A stretch of 64,000 bases of DNA, taken from assembly GCF_001280845.1 (NCBI RefSeq), contig NZ_LGHP01000001.1, positions 925,905-989,904 on the forward strand, read 5' to 3'. The notes below the pieces were generated by a model. It was not told the DNA's origin and made no database searches. It worked only from the letters and a program-made list of their open reading frames with translations. The DNA comes from Bacillus sp. FJAT-28004 (GTDB taxonomy: Bacteria; Bacillota; Bacilli; Paenibacillales; Paenibacillaceae). The position numbers were made by a program, and so were the translations under genes. Positions 38,543 through 46,893 of the stretch are shown in pieces; the stretch's first letter is position 1, and each line of letters opens with the position of its first letter.

Positions 38543-39859
38543 ATGAAGCTAAAATTATTTACGATGATGCTGGTTATAGCAATGTTTGCGGTATTTACTG
38601 GGTGCTCACAAAATTCCGGATCTAATGCGCCTAAGGATGAGCCAACACCAGCTCCTACAACTGAGGCCGTCGATGAGACGGCAACTGAAGCGCCACCTTC
38701 AACTGCGCCAGTCGATGAGAAGATTGACTTCAAAGGCGGAACGATCCGCATCGGGCAATGGTGGGGAATGGAAAACTATTTGAATGAGGAAGAGAAGGAA
38801 ATGCAACGCAAAGCAGAGGAAAAATACAATGTGAAAATTGAGTATGTAACCGTACCTTTCGCTGAGATTCAATCAAGAATAGTAACAACTTCCGTAGCAG
38901 GGCAGCCTTTTGCCGACATTATTATGATTCCGACGGAATGGGCTATTCCGAAGATGGTTAAAGAGGGGTATCTTCGCAATATTGACGACCTAGTGGATAT
39001 GAAAGACCCTAACTGGAATCAAGTTATGTTGAAGAATGGTAGCTACGGCGGGAAGCAGTACAGCTTCACCGACAAGGACAATAACGGCAATGGATTCTAC
39101 TATAACAAAACGTTAATTCAGAAATTCGGTTTAGAAGATCCTTATGAATTGCAGGAAAAGGGCGAATGGACTTGGGATAAGTTTCTAGCGATGACCAAAG
39201 CCGCTACGAAGGATGGTGTATTCGGCGTAACTCCCTATGATACAGCTTCGAGCCTAACGCTTCCTTTCATTTACTCCAATAACGGATCTGTAACGAAAGA
39301 TGACCAAATTACATTCGAGGAACCGGAAGCATTAGAAGCTATTCAGTTTGTCTCCGATTTATACAATGTTCATAAAGTTGTGGGCGGATCTTTTGTGGAA
39401 GGTAAAGCGCTATTCTATCCTGGAGCTCGTTGGGTTTCAGCAGATTTCAATGGCAGCTTGGCTGATGACTGGGGTTATGTATTCTTTCCTAAGGGTCCTA
39501 AAGCAACCGAATATGTTGTTCCAATAACTGTAAACATGTGGCATCTGATGGCTGATGTAGAAAACCCAAAAGCAGTTATGACAGTTTGGCAGGAGCTTTA
39601 TGAGAGAAACCCTGAAAAAGGCTATGATGGCGTAATTCGTGGAGAAGAAGCTAACTTTAGAAGTGAAGAGGGCCTCAATACGCTGCGTAAAATGCTTGGT
39701 AACGGAACGGTGATGCAGTTCTTTGCCTATGATGGCTTCCAGGGCTATTTCAATGAAGCGATTAATAATATCATGACAGGAAAAGCGACACCTGCAAGTG
39801 AGCTTGCGAGAATTAAACCGCTTGCTCAGGCTGCAATTGATGTGACTGTGAAGAAATAG
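38543..39859 (+). CDS. Extracellular solute-binding lipoprotein
   Basis: A 438-residue sugar-binding lipoprotein. ATG 38543 follows AAGGGGGAAAG; the signal ends in a lipobox (FTGC), then a Pro/Thr/Glu-rich linker (residues about 25-60) and a family 1-type binding domain starting GGTIRIGQWWGMENY. It differs from the 500-residue LplA-type proteins elsewhere in the window. First gene after the cre site and next to the two-component pair; separated from the 980-residue binding protein by a hairpin, so it may be made in excess. Either permease pair downstream could be its partner. Confidence 0.88.
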   Translation: MKLKLFTMMLVIAMFAVFTGCSQNSGSNAPKDEPTPAPTTEAVDETATEAPPSTAPVDEKIDFKGGTIRIGQWWGMENYLNEEEKEMQRKAEEKYNVKIEYVTVPFAEIQSRIVTTSVAGQPFADIIMIPTEWAIPKMVKEGYLRNIDDLVDMKDPNWNQVMLKNGSYGGKQYSFTDKDNNGNGFYYNKTLIQKFGLEDPYELQEKGEWTWDKFLAMTKAATKDGVFGVTPYDTASSLTLPFIYSNNGSVTKDDQITFEEPEALEAIQFVSDLYNVHKVVGGSFVEGKALFYPGARWVSADFNGSLADDWGYVFFPKGPKATEYVVPITVNMWHLMADVENPKAVMTVWQELYERNPEKGYDGVIRGEEANFRSEEGLNTLRKMLGNGTVMQFFAYDGFQGYFNEAINNIMTGKATPASELARIKPLAQAAIDVTVKK

Positions 39860-39884
39860 GATTTGGTTGCATAAAACGCTGCGC

Positions 39885-39915
39885 GCACCCCAATTCATTT
39901 CTATGGTTGGGGTGC
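39885..39915 (+). other. Intercistronic hairpin
   Basis: GCACCCCAA (39885-39893) pairs perfectly with TTGGGGTGC (39907-39915), with no T run after it. Placed between the small and the large binding-protein genes, it may act as an mRNA-stabilising or partial-termination element that sets their ratio. Confidence 0.5.
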
Positions 39916-39943
39916 TGCTCATAAGCGGGAAGGGGGATTCCAT

Positions 39944-42886
39944 ATGGCCAATGTCAATAAATATGGAATAGTCAAGGTTGTACTTTTAGTGACGCTTTCT
40001 GCTGTGTGTATCCTGCCCCAGAGCTTTCAATCAAAGGGGATGTCTACGGTAAAGGCAGCCTCTAATGCTGCTGATACTTCTGAAGCCATCTCGGAGCAGA
40101 TGCTCGGTAGTAAGAGTGAGGACGGATACGACCAATATTTGGTGAAGCATCAGAATGCGCCTAGGCCTGAGCAAGAGATTATCATCCCAGGAGATACCTT
40201 TTCTAAAGTGGTAGATATGAAGGCTAACGTCGTTAACGACATGGCTGGATTGGCGGGCAATGCGGTTGAATCGGATGAAACGGGAAGTATCTCATGGGAG
40301 TTCGATGTAACGAATGAAGGCTTATATAATATTGCAATACATTTTTATCCAATGGAGGGTAAGGGTGCGGATATTGACCGTGAGCTGCTGGTTGATGGAG
40401 AAGCTCCGTTTGCTGAGAGTAAGAATTTGGTGTTCGGAAGAGTGTGGACGAGCAAAGCGGAAATTGCACGTGATAAGCGTGGGAATGACACCCATGTCCA
40501 GCAGGTAGAGCTGCCGATGTGGCAGGAGACGTACGCACAAAGTGCGGATGGTCGCCACAATGAACCCTATTTATATTACTTTACACCAGGGAAGCACAGC
40601 ATCACTTTAGTTTCCGCAAAGGAAAAGATGCTGATTAGTTCTATCAAGCTGAACCAAGTTGAACAAGCGAAGGATTACGAAGCGGTTGCCGCTGAATATG
40701 AATCGAATGGTTATAAAGATGCTTCTGATGTAATGATCAAGGTTCAAGGGGAATTAGCGGATTTGAAGTCAAGTCAAGTACTTTATCCGATGATGGATCG
40801 CAGCAGCCCGTCTACCGAGCCTTATCATATGTCTCAAATCCGACTCAATACGATTGGCGGCTTCAACTGGGCGGAATCCGGTCAGTGGATGACTTGGGAT
40901 ATAGAAGTGCCGGAAGATGGACTTTATAATATCGGCATTAAATACAAACAAAGCTTTCAACGAGGTATGATTTCTTATCGCAAGATGTATATTGACGGCA
41001 AGCTGCCGTTTCAGGAGGCTGATGGCATTGCCTTTGGTTTCTCAACGAACTGGGAAATGAATGAGCTTGGAGACGGGAAGAGTCCGTACCAGTTTCATTT
41101 AACGAAAGGCAAGCATGAGATTAAGCTTGAAGTGACACTCGGAGAAATGGCATTGCTGCTGCGAACAGTAGAGTCCAGCGTGCTGGATCTAAATTATATT
41201 TTTCGGCGCATTATTATGGTGACGGGCACGGTACCGGATGAATATCGGGATTATCAGCTTGATAAAAAAATTCCAGAGATGATTGAAGTCTTCACCAAAC
41301 AAATTGATGTCTTGAAATCTATAGTTGAGCGTGTAGAGAAAATATCTGGTGGCAGCAGTGATCGCACAGCTACATTGAATCGGCTCATTTTTCAGCTGCA
41401 AGACATGGTAGATGCTCCAGAGACAATAGCACGCCGGTTAGAGACGTTCAAATCCAATACGAGCTCATTAGGAGATTGGATTTATTCCATCAATTATATG
41501 CCTTTATCGATTGATTATCTTGTCATCGCCTCTCCTGATAAGAAAATGCCTGCTGTCAAAGCGAAGTTTTTCAAAAGAATGAAGCATCAAGTAGGCACGT
41601 TCATGCTCTCTTTCTTCACCGATTACAATGTGCTCGGTTCGACGGAGAAAGGCAGTAAAAAAATCACGGTGTGGATGACGCAGGGTATTGATCAGGCAAA
41701 AATTGCGAAGCGACTTATTGATGAGTCATTTACTCCTGAAACCGGAGTTGCCGTCGACATAAAAGTGGTCAGTGAAGGCGTGCTCATGCAAGCCATGCTG
41801 GCAGGACGCGGTCCTGATATTTCATTCGCTCTGCCGGAAGATAAGCCAATCAATTATGCCTTACGGAATGCAGTGGAGGATTTATCAAAATATCCTGGGT
41901 TCAACAAGGTGAAGCAGCGCTTCCATGAGAGCGCATTCGTTCCTTATGAATTCAATAAGGGAACATTCGCACTGCCTATTGAGCAGCAATTTCCGGTTTT
42001 ATTTTATCGGAAGGATATTCTCGAGGAAATGAATCTGGAGATTCCGCAAACATGGGATGATGTCTTTGAGATCATTCCTGAGCTGCAGAAGCAAAACCTG
42101 TTATTCGGCTTCCCTATTCAGGTTTTGGTGAAAACGGGGGCGAACGTACAAGATAACGCTACATTGCCGGTTAACTTTACCTTTGGTACGATGCTGTTCC
42201 AAAACGGTGGGGAAATTTATCGCAAAGGTGATAAAGCCAGCGCACTAGATACTGAGGTGTCCGTAAAATCATTTATCGATTGGACGGAATTATATACGAC
42301 CTATAAGCTGCCGTTAACGACCGACTTCGTCAACCGTTTCCGCAGTGGAGAGATGCCAATCGCGATTGCTGACTATACGAGATTCAATCTCATCAACGTC
42401 GTTGCACCGGAGCTGAAAGGACTATGGAATTTTACTCTTGTTCCAGGACTTGAGCAGGCTGACGGCACTATTCACCGAGAAGTGCCTGCAACTGGAACCG
42501 CTGCTATTATGCTGAAGGACAGTAAGCATAAGGAGGAAGCATGGTCCTTTCTAGATTGGTGGACCAGCACGGACGTGCAGGCGAAGTACAGTCTTGAAAT
42601 TGAAGCCATTTTCGGGCCGGCTGGAAGAACTTCCACAGCTAATCTGGAAGCGGTGGCTCGGATTCCTTGGCAGGTGAAGGATTACAACGTATTAATGGAG
42701 CAGTGGAAATGGGCAAAGGGATTGCCTGAGGTTGCTGGCGGATATTTCACTGGCCGTCATCTTGACAATGCGTTCCGCAGCGTCGTTATCTCTAACGAGG
42801 ATCCACGTGAAGCGATAGACCATTATACGAAATTTATTAATGAGGAAATTGTGAAAAAACGAAAAGAGTTCGGCTTGCCAAACTAG
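39944..42886 (+). CDS. Large extracellular solute-binding protein with two N-terminal sugar-binding-like domains
   Basis: A 980-residue secreted protein. The signal peptide ends near VKAAS (residue 38). Two related beta-sandwich regions follow (about 85-240 and 285-410), each with the pattern of carbohydrate-binding modules (ISWEFDVTNEGLYNIAIHFY; MTWDIEVPEDGLYNIGIKYK). A helical linker (about 415-560) leads to a C-terminal solute-binding domain (571-975) starting KKITVWMTQGID. No lipobox is seen. It is at least twice as long as an ordinary binding protein, which suggests that it captures polymer or long chains and passes them to the permeases directly downstream. Starts at ATG 39944 after GGGAAGGGGG. 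Confidence 0.85.
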   Translation: MANVNKYGIVKVVLLVTLSAVCILPQSFQSKGMSTVKAASNAADTSEAISEQMLGSKSEDGYDQYLVKHQNAPRPEQEIIIPGDTFSKVVDMKANVVNDMAGLAGNAVESDETGSISWEFDVTNEGLYNIAIHFYPMEGKGADIDRELLVDGEAPFAESKNLVFGRVWTSKAEIARDKRGNDTHVQQVELPMWQETYAQSADGRHNEPYLYYFTPGKHSITLVSAKEKMLISSIKLNQVEQAKDYEAVAAEYESNGYKDASDVMIKVQGELADLKSSQVLYPMMDRSSPSTEPYHMSQIRLNTIGGFNWAESGQWMTWDIEVPEDGLYNIGIKYKQSFQRGMISYRKMYIDGKLPFQEADGIAFGFSTNWEMNELGDGKSPYQFHLTKGKHEIKLEVTLGEMALLLRTVESSVLDLNYIFRRIIMVTGTVPDEYRDYQLDKKIPEMIEVFTKQIDVLKSIVERVEKISGGSSDRTATLNRLIFQLQDMVDAPETIARRLETFKSNTSSLGDWIYSINYMPLSIDYLVIASPDKKMPAVKAKFFKRMKHQVGTFMLSFFTDYNVLGSTEKGSKKITVWMTQGIDQAKIAKRLIDESFTPETGVAVDIKVVSEGVLMQAMLAGRGPDISFALPEDKPINYALRNAVEDLSKYPGFNKVKQRFHESAFVPYEFNKGTFALPIEQQFPVLFYRKDILEEMNLEIPQTWDDVFEIIPELQKQNLLFGFPIQVLVKTGANVQDNATLPVNFTFGTMLFQNGGEIYRKGDKASALDTEVSVKSFIDWTELYTTYKLPLTTDFVNRFRSGEMPIAIADYTRFNLINVVAPELKGLWNFTLVPGLEQADGTIHREVPATGTAAIMLKDSKHKEEAWSFLDWWTSTDVQAKYSLEIEAIFGPAGRTSTANLEAVARIPWQVKDYNVLMEQWKWAKGLPEVAGGYFTGRHLDNAFRSVVISNEDPREAIDHYTKFINEEIVKKRKEFGLPN

Positions 42887-42904
42887 AGAGAGGGGGCGGT
42901 TGTA

Positions 42905-43879
42905 TTGTCCGACCCAAATCAAGCAAGCATTGAATTGCAGGGTCCAAGCAGATTGAAGAAGCAGCCTAGCGAGAGGCGGAAGAGGCTTGCTCATCTACGG
43001 GGCGAGATTAGTGTGAAACGGCATGGCTATGTACTCCTTGCTCCATATTTCATACTCTTCTTTATCTTCACCGCCTTCCCAGTCCTTATGGCATTCGGAC
43101 TTAGCTTCACGGATTTTAATGTACTTGAAGCGCCAGGCTGGGTGGGTTGGGAAAATTATGCCAACTTGTTCGTCAAGGATGAAGTGTTTCTAATTGCTTT
43201 GAAAAATACGCTGCTGTTCGCGGCGATAACCGGTCCGCTCAGCTATATCGTTTGTTTCTTTCTTGCATGGCTCATCAATGAGCTCTCACCTAAGATAAGG
43301 TCTGTTATTACGCTTCTATTTTATGCGCCCTCGATTTCAGGAAATGTATATTTGATATGGCAAGTTGCCTTCTCCGGCGATTCTTTCGGCTATATCAATG
43401 CATTCTTGATGAAATGGGGTTTTATTCTTGAACCGATTCAATGGCTGCAGGATCCCAAATACATGCTGGCGATTATTATGCTGGTTCAGCTCTGGTTAAG
43501 CCTCGGTACAGCCTTTCTGGCTTTTATCGCTGGATTACAAGGAATGGATATGACGCTAATTGAAGCTGGAGCGATCGATGGCATAAGAAATCGCTGGCAG
43601 GAGCTGTGGTTTATTACATTGCCTTCACTGCGTCCGATGCTGATGTTTGGCGCGGTTATGCAGATTACATCTTCGTTCGCGGTCGCAGATGTGGCAACAA
43701 GCCTGGTCGGCTTCCCAAGCCCGCAGTATGCGGGACATACAATAGTAACGCATCTGAATGATTTCGGGACGATACGTTTCGAGATGGGCTATGCTAGTGC
43801 GATTGCAACCGTATTATTCGCTATTATGCTTGGCTCGAACTTGGTCGTGCAGAAATTGCTTCGGAAGGTGGGTGACTAG
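42905..43879 (+). CDS. ABC sugar importer permease (first pair, MalF-like)
   Basis: A 324-residue membrane protein with an N-terminal basic tail of about 40 residues, then six membrane segments (YVLLAPYFILFFIFTAFPVL first). The ATPase-contact loop is EAGAIDGIRNRWQELWFITLP. A TTG start with GAGAGGGGGCGG upstream is chosen; it lies 18 bases after the binding-protein stop. Pairs with the next gene. Confidence 0.9.
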   Translation: MSDPNQASIELQGPSRLKKQPSERRKRLAHLRGEISVKRHGYVLLAPYFILFFIFTAFPVLMAFGLSFTDFNVLEAPGWVGWENYANLFVKDEVFLIALKNTLLFAAITGPLSYIVCFFLAWLINELSPKIRSVITLLFYAPSISGNVYLIWQVAFSGDSFGYINAFLMKWGFILEPIQWLQDPKYMLAIIMLVQLWLSLGTAFLAFIAGLQGMDMTLIEAGAIDGIRNRWQELWFITLPSLRPMLMFGAVMQITSSFAVADVATSLVGFPSPQYAGHTIVTHLNDFGTIRFEMGYASAIATVLFAIMLGSNLVVQKLLRKVGD

Positions 43880-43884
43880 AGAGC

Positions 43885-44766
43885 ATGAATATAAGCTTTC
43901 GTTTGCGTCGAGAGAAAAAACTCAATCGTTCCCTTCCTGTTGATATAGCGCTATTTCTAATATTGGCAGGAGCGGGAGCATTCATGGCAGTGCCTTTCGT
44001 TTTCATGATCAGCACTGCGTTAAAGCCTTTGGATGAGATGTTCCTGTTTCCTCCAACATTTATTGTACGTTCTCCGACAGTGGATAATTTTTATGATTTG
44101 TTACTTATTTTTTCTGATTCATGGGTACCGCTTTCTCGTTATGTGTTTAATACGATCTTTGTTGCATTAACCGGTACGGTCGGGCACGTCATTTTAGCTT
44201 CCATGGCAGCGTATCCGTTAGCGAAGCTGAAGCTTCCAGGCGGCAATATCCTATTCGGGATTGTTATCCTATCGCTGATGTTTGCTTCTCAGGTAACTTC
44301 CATTCCCAACTATTTAACGATTACGTGGCTAGGTTTACTTGACTCTTATTGGGCGCTGATTTTCCCGGCTCTAGCAACTTCGCTGGGTTTGTTTCTAATG
44401 AAGCAATTTATGGAGCAAATCCCTGATGCGATAATCGAAGCCTCGAAGATTGATGGTGCGAGCGAGTACCGAATCTTTTGGACCATAGTAATGCCAATGG
44501 TTAAGCCAGCGTGGCTAACGCTTATTATTTTCTCCTTTAAAGGCTTATGGGGAACAGGCAGCGGGGGCCAAGGCGCTTCCTATGTGTTTAGTGAACAGTT
44601 AAAAACGATGGATTATGCCTTTAGCCAAATTTTGTCCGGAGGATTTGCTCGTTCAGGTCCGATGGCTGCCGCTGCGCTCATTATGATGCTTGTGCCGGTC
44701 ACAATCTTTATAGTGACGCAAAGCAGCGTTATTCAGACAATGTCGACATCAGGCTTGAAAGAATAA
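43885..44766 (+). CDS. ABC sugar importer permease (first pair, MalG-like)
   Basis: A 293-residue permease beginning 5 bases after the previous stop. The contact loop reads EASKIDGASEYRIFWTIVMP. A loop near residue 230 is rich in Gly and Ser (GTGSGGQGASY) in a place usually shorter in this family. With the upstream permease and the 980-residue binding protein it should form one importer. Confidence 0.9.
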   Translation: MNISFRLRREKKLNRSLPVDIALFLILAGAGAFMAVPFVFMISTALKPLDEMFLFPPTFIVRSPTVDNFYDLLLIFSDSWVPLSRYVFNTIFVALTGTVGHVILASMAAYPLAKLKLPGGNILFGIVILSLMFASQVTSIPNYLTITWLGLLDSYWALIFPALATSLGLFLMKQFMEQIPDAIIEASKIDGASEYRIFWTIVMPMVKPAWLTLIIFSFKGLWGTGSGGQGASYVFSEQLKTMDYAFSQILSGGFARSGPMAAAALIMMLVPVTIFIVTQSSVIQTMSTSGLKE

Positions 44767-44787
44767 AAGAGAAAGGGGGGAACGCAA

Positions 44788-46881
44788 TTGGCGTCCATAA
44801 GGGGCATTGCATCATTTCTTATCCTTATGTGCTTCATTACCGGCTTCGCTGTTCCGGCTTATGCTCTGCCTGATCATGGATACAACTATTCCTACTGGGA
44901 AGAGGCGGAGCCTGCGCCGTATCCTTATCTGGCCGAAAAGCATGTGGACGGATCGGAGCTTGGTATTGGCCATTTTAATGTTCCGCAGGATTTATTTGTT
45001 GCCAAGGATCATCAGATTTATATCGCAGATACAGGAAACAATCGGATCGTCAGCTTAGATGAGAATGGCAAACTTATTCGTACGATAGACGGCTTCGACA
45101 ATAACGGCAAGAAGGAAACCTTCAACAAGCCCTATGGCGTATTTGTCGATGCTTCACAAAATATTTACGTAGCGGATACGTACAACAATCGGATCGTTAA
45201 GCTCAGCAATGATGGAACTCTCATTGAATCGTTTGGAGCTCCTGAGTCCAGCATACTCCCGGAAGGGTTTCAATATTTCCCCTTCAAGCTGTACGTTGAT
45301 AAGTTTGATCGGATTTACGTGATTGCGCAAGGTGCCTTTGAGGGGATTATGGAGCTTGACGCTTCAGGTGGTTTTAAAGGTTATATCGGAACGAACAAAG
45401 TGAGATTTAATCCAACTGACTTGCTGTGGAAACGTTTATCGACCAAGGAGCAAGTCGGGAAAATGGAGTTATTCCTGCCAGTTGAATTCAGTAATTTGGA
45501 TGTCGATGATCGTGGCCTAATCTATGCCGTATCTTCGGAGGCTAATTCGAATACACCAATTAAGTGGTTTAATCCCAGTGGGGAGGACATATTGCGCCGT
45601 GAAGGCTATTTCCCTCCGATGGGAGACATCTCGGTTATTCGTCTTGACCCTACAAAGAGTGTAGTGCTTGACCCCAAAAATAGAGGAAGCTCCAGATTCA
45701 TTGATGTAGTATCCGATGAAAGTGGCATGTATAGCGGCTTAGACTCCACTCGCAACCGCATCTTTACCTATGACCGCGATGGAAACCTGCTCTATCAATT
45801 TGGGGGAATAGGTACACAGGCTAATAACTTTCAAAAACCGGTTGCCCTTTCAATGCTCGGAGAGCGAATAGCGGTTCTGGATAATGAGATGAACCGGATG
45901 ACGATTTTTGCGCCGACTCGCTATGGCAAACTAATCCGGCAAGCTGTAAAGGCCCATTATGCGGGCAAGGTGGATGAAGCTGCTGATTCATGGAATAAGG
46001 TGCTTCAATTAAACGCTAATTTCGATATCGCTTATATTAGTATGGGCAAAGCGTTTCTCAAGAAAAACGAGAACAAGATGGCCATGAATTATTTCAAAAA
46101 TGGAAATAACAGGAAGTATTATTCAGAAGCTTTCAAACAATACCGCAAGCAATATGTATGGGATCATTTCGGTACCATTATGACGGTTCTACTTTCCGCT
46201 TCCGCGCTCTTCGTTGCGATCCGTATCTATTGGGTCAAAAGAAAGCCGAAGCTCTACTTTGTTGAAACCAATATTGTAAAAGCGCCTTTCTATACAATGA
46301 TGAGACCTTTCAACGGATTCTGGGAGATGAAGTATGAACAGAAGGGTCGAGTGAAAATTGCGCTGATTATTCTGTTGTCTCTTGTCGTGACGATGATTTT
46401 GAAGCGGCAATACTCGGGCTTCGTTGTTAATTTCAATAAGCTAAGCACGCTTAACAGCGTGGATGAGCTCATCTATATTGTGCTGCCTTTTATTTTGTTT
46501 TGTGTGGCTAACTGGTCACTGACAACATTAATGGACGGTGAAGGAAAGTTTCTTGAGATTATTACGGCTGTTGGTTATTCGCTGCTGCCGTTAATTATTT
46601 TGTACCTGCCGCAAGTAGTATTCAGTAATATGATTACGCATGAAGAAGCCCCTTTTTATTATTTGATTGAGTCTGCAGCTATTTGCTGGTTTTTGTGGTT
46701 GTTGTTCGTGGGTATGATGACCATTCACCAATACTCTATTTTCAAAACACTACTGACTTTATTCCTCACCGTTGTAGTCATGGTTTTTATTGTTTTTCTA
46801 TGCATCCTTTGCTTTAGTTTACTGCAGCAGATGACCACTTTCGTCATTTCAATCTATTCAGAAATCAGGGCAAGAGCGTGA
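44788..46881 (+). CDS. Secreted NHL beta-propeller and TPR protein with YIP1-like membrane domain
   Basis: A 697-residue protein starting with TTG after AAAGGGGGG. A signal peptide (1-26, ending PAYA) is followed by NHL-type propeller repeats (for example IYIADTGNNRIVSL and IYVADTYNNRIVKL) to about 385, then a short TPR-like helical section (YAGKVDEAADSWNKVLQLN) to 450. A membrane segment at about 458-482 leads to a C-terminal domain with about five more segments, which resembles the YIP1 family. The propeller would lie outside and the rest in the membrane. It sits between the two permease pairs, so a scaffold or gating role for transport is suggested; no enzyme motif was found. Confidence 0.75.
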   Translation: MASIRGIASFLILMCFITGFAVPAYALPDHGYNYSYWEEAEPAPYPYLAEKHVDGSELGIGHFNVPQDLFVAKDHQIYIADTGNNRIVSLDENGKLIRTIDGFDNNGKKETFNKPYGVFVDASQNIYVADTYNNRIVKLSNDGTLIESFGAPESSILPEGFQYFPFKLYVDKFDRIYVIAQGAFEGIMELDASGGFKGYIGTNKVRFNPTDLLWKRLSTKEQVGKMELFLPVEFSNLDVDDRGLIYAVSSEANSNTPIKWFNPSGEDILRREGYFPPMGDISVIRLDPTKSVVLDPKNRGSSRFIDVVSDESGMYSGLDSTRNRIFTYDRDGNLLYQFGGIGTQANNFQKPVALSMLGERIAVLDNEMNRMTIFAPTRYGKLIRQAVKAHYAGKVDEAADSWNKVLQLNANFDIAYISMGKAFLKKNENKMAMNYFKNGNNRKYYSEAFKQYRKQYVWDHFGTIMTVLLSASALFVAIRIYWVKRKPKLYFVETNIVKAPFYTMMRPFNGFWEMKYEQKGRVKIALIILLSLVVTMILKRQYSGFVVNFNKLSTLNSVDELIYIVLPFILFCVANWSLTTLMDGEGKFLEIITAVGYSLLPLIILYLPQVVFSNMITHEEAPFYYLIESAAICWFLWLLFVGMMTIHQYSIFKTLLTLFLTVVVMVFIVFLCILCFSLLQQMTTFVISIYSEIRARA

Positions 46882-46893
46882 GGAGGTGCGTAC

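Noticed and set aside
39437-39943. Minus-strand 168-codon frame
   Set aside because: Lies almost entirely opposite the 38543 binding-protein gene; composition is that of an antisense shadow.
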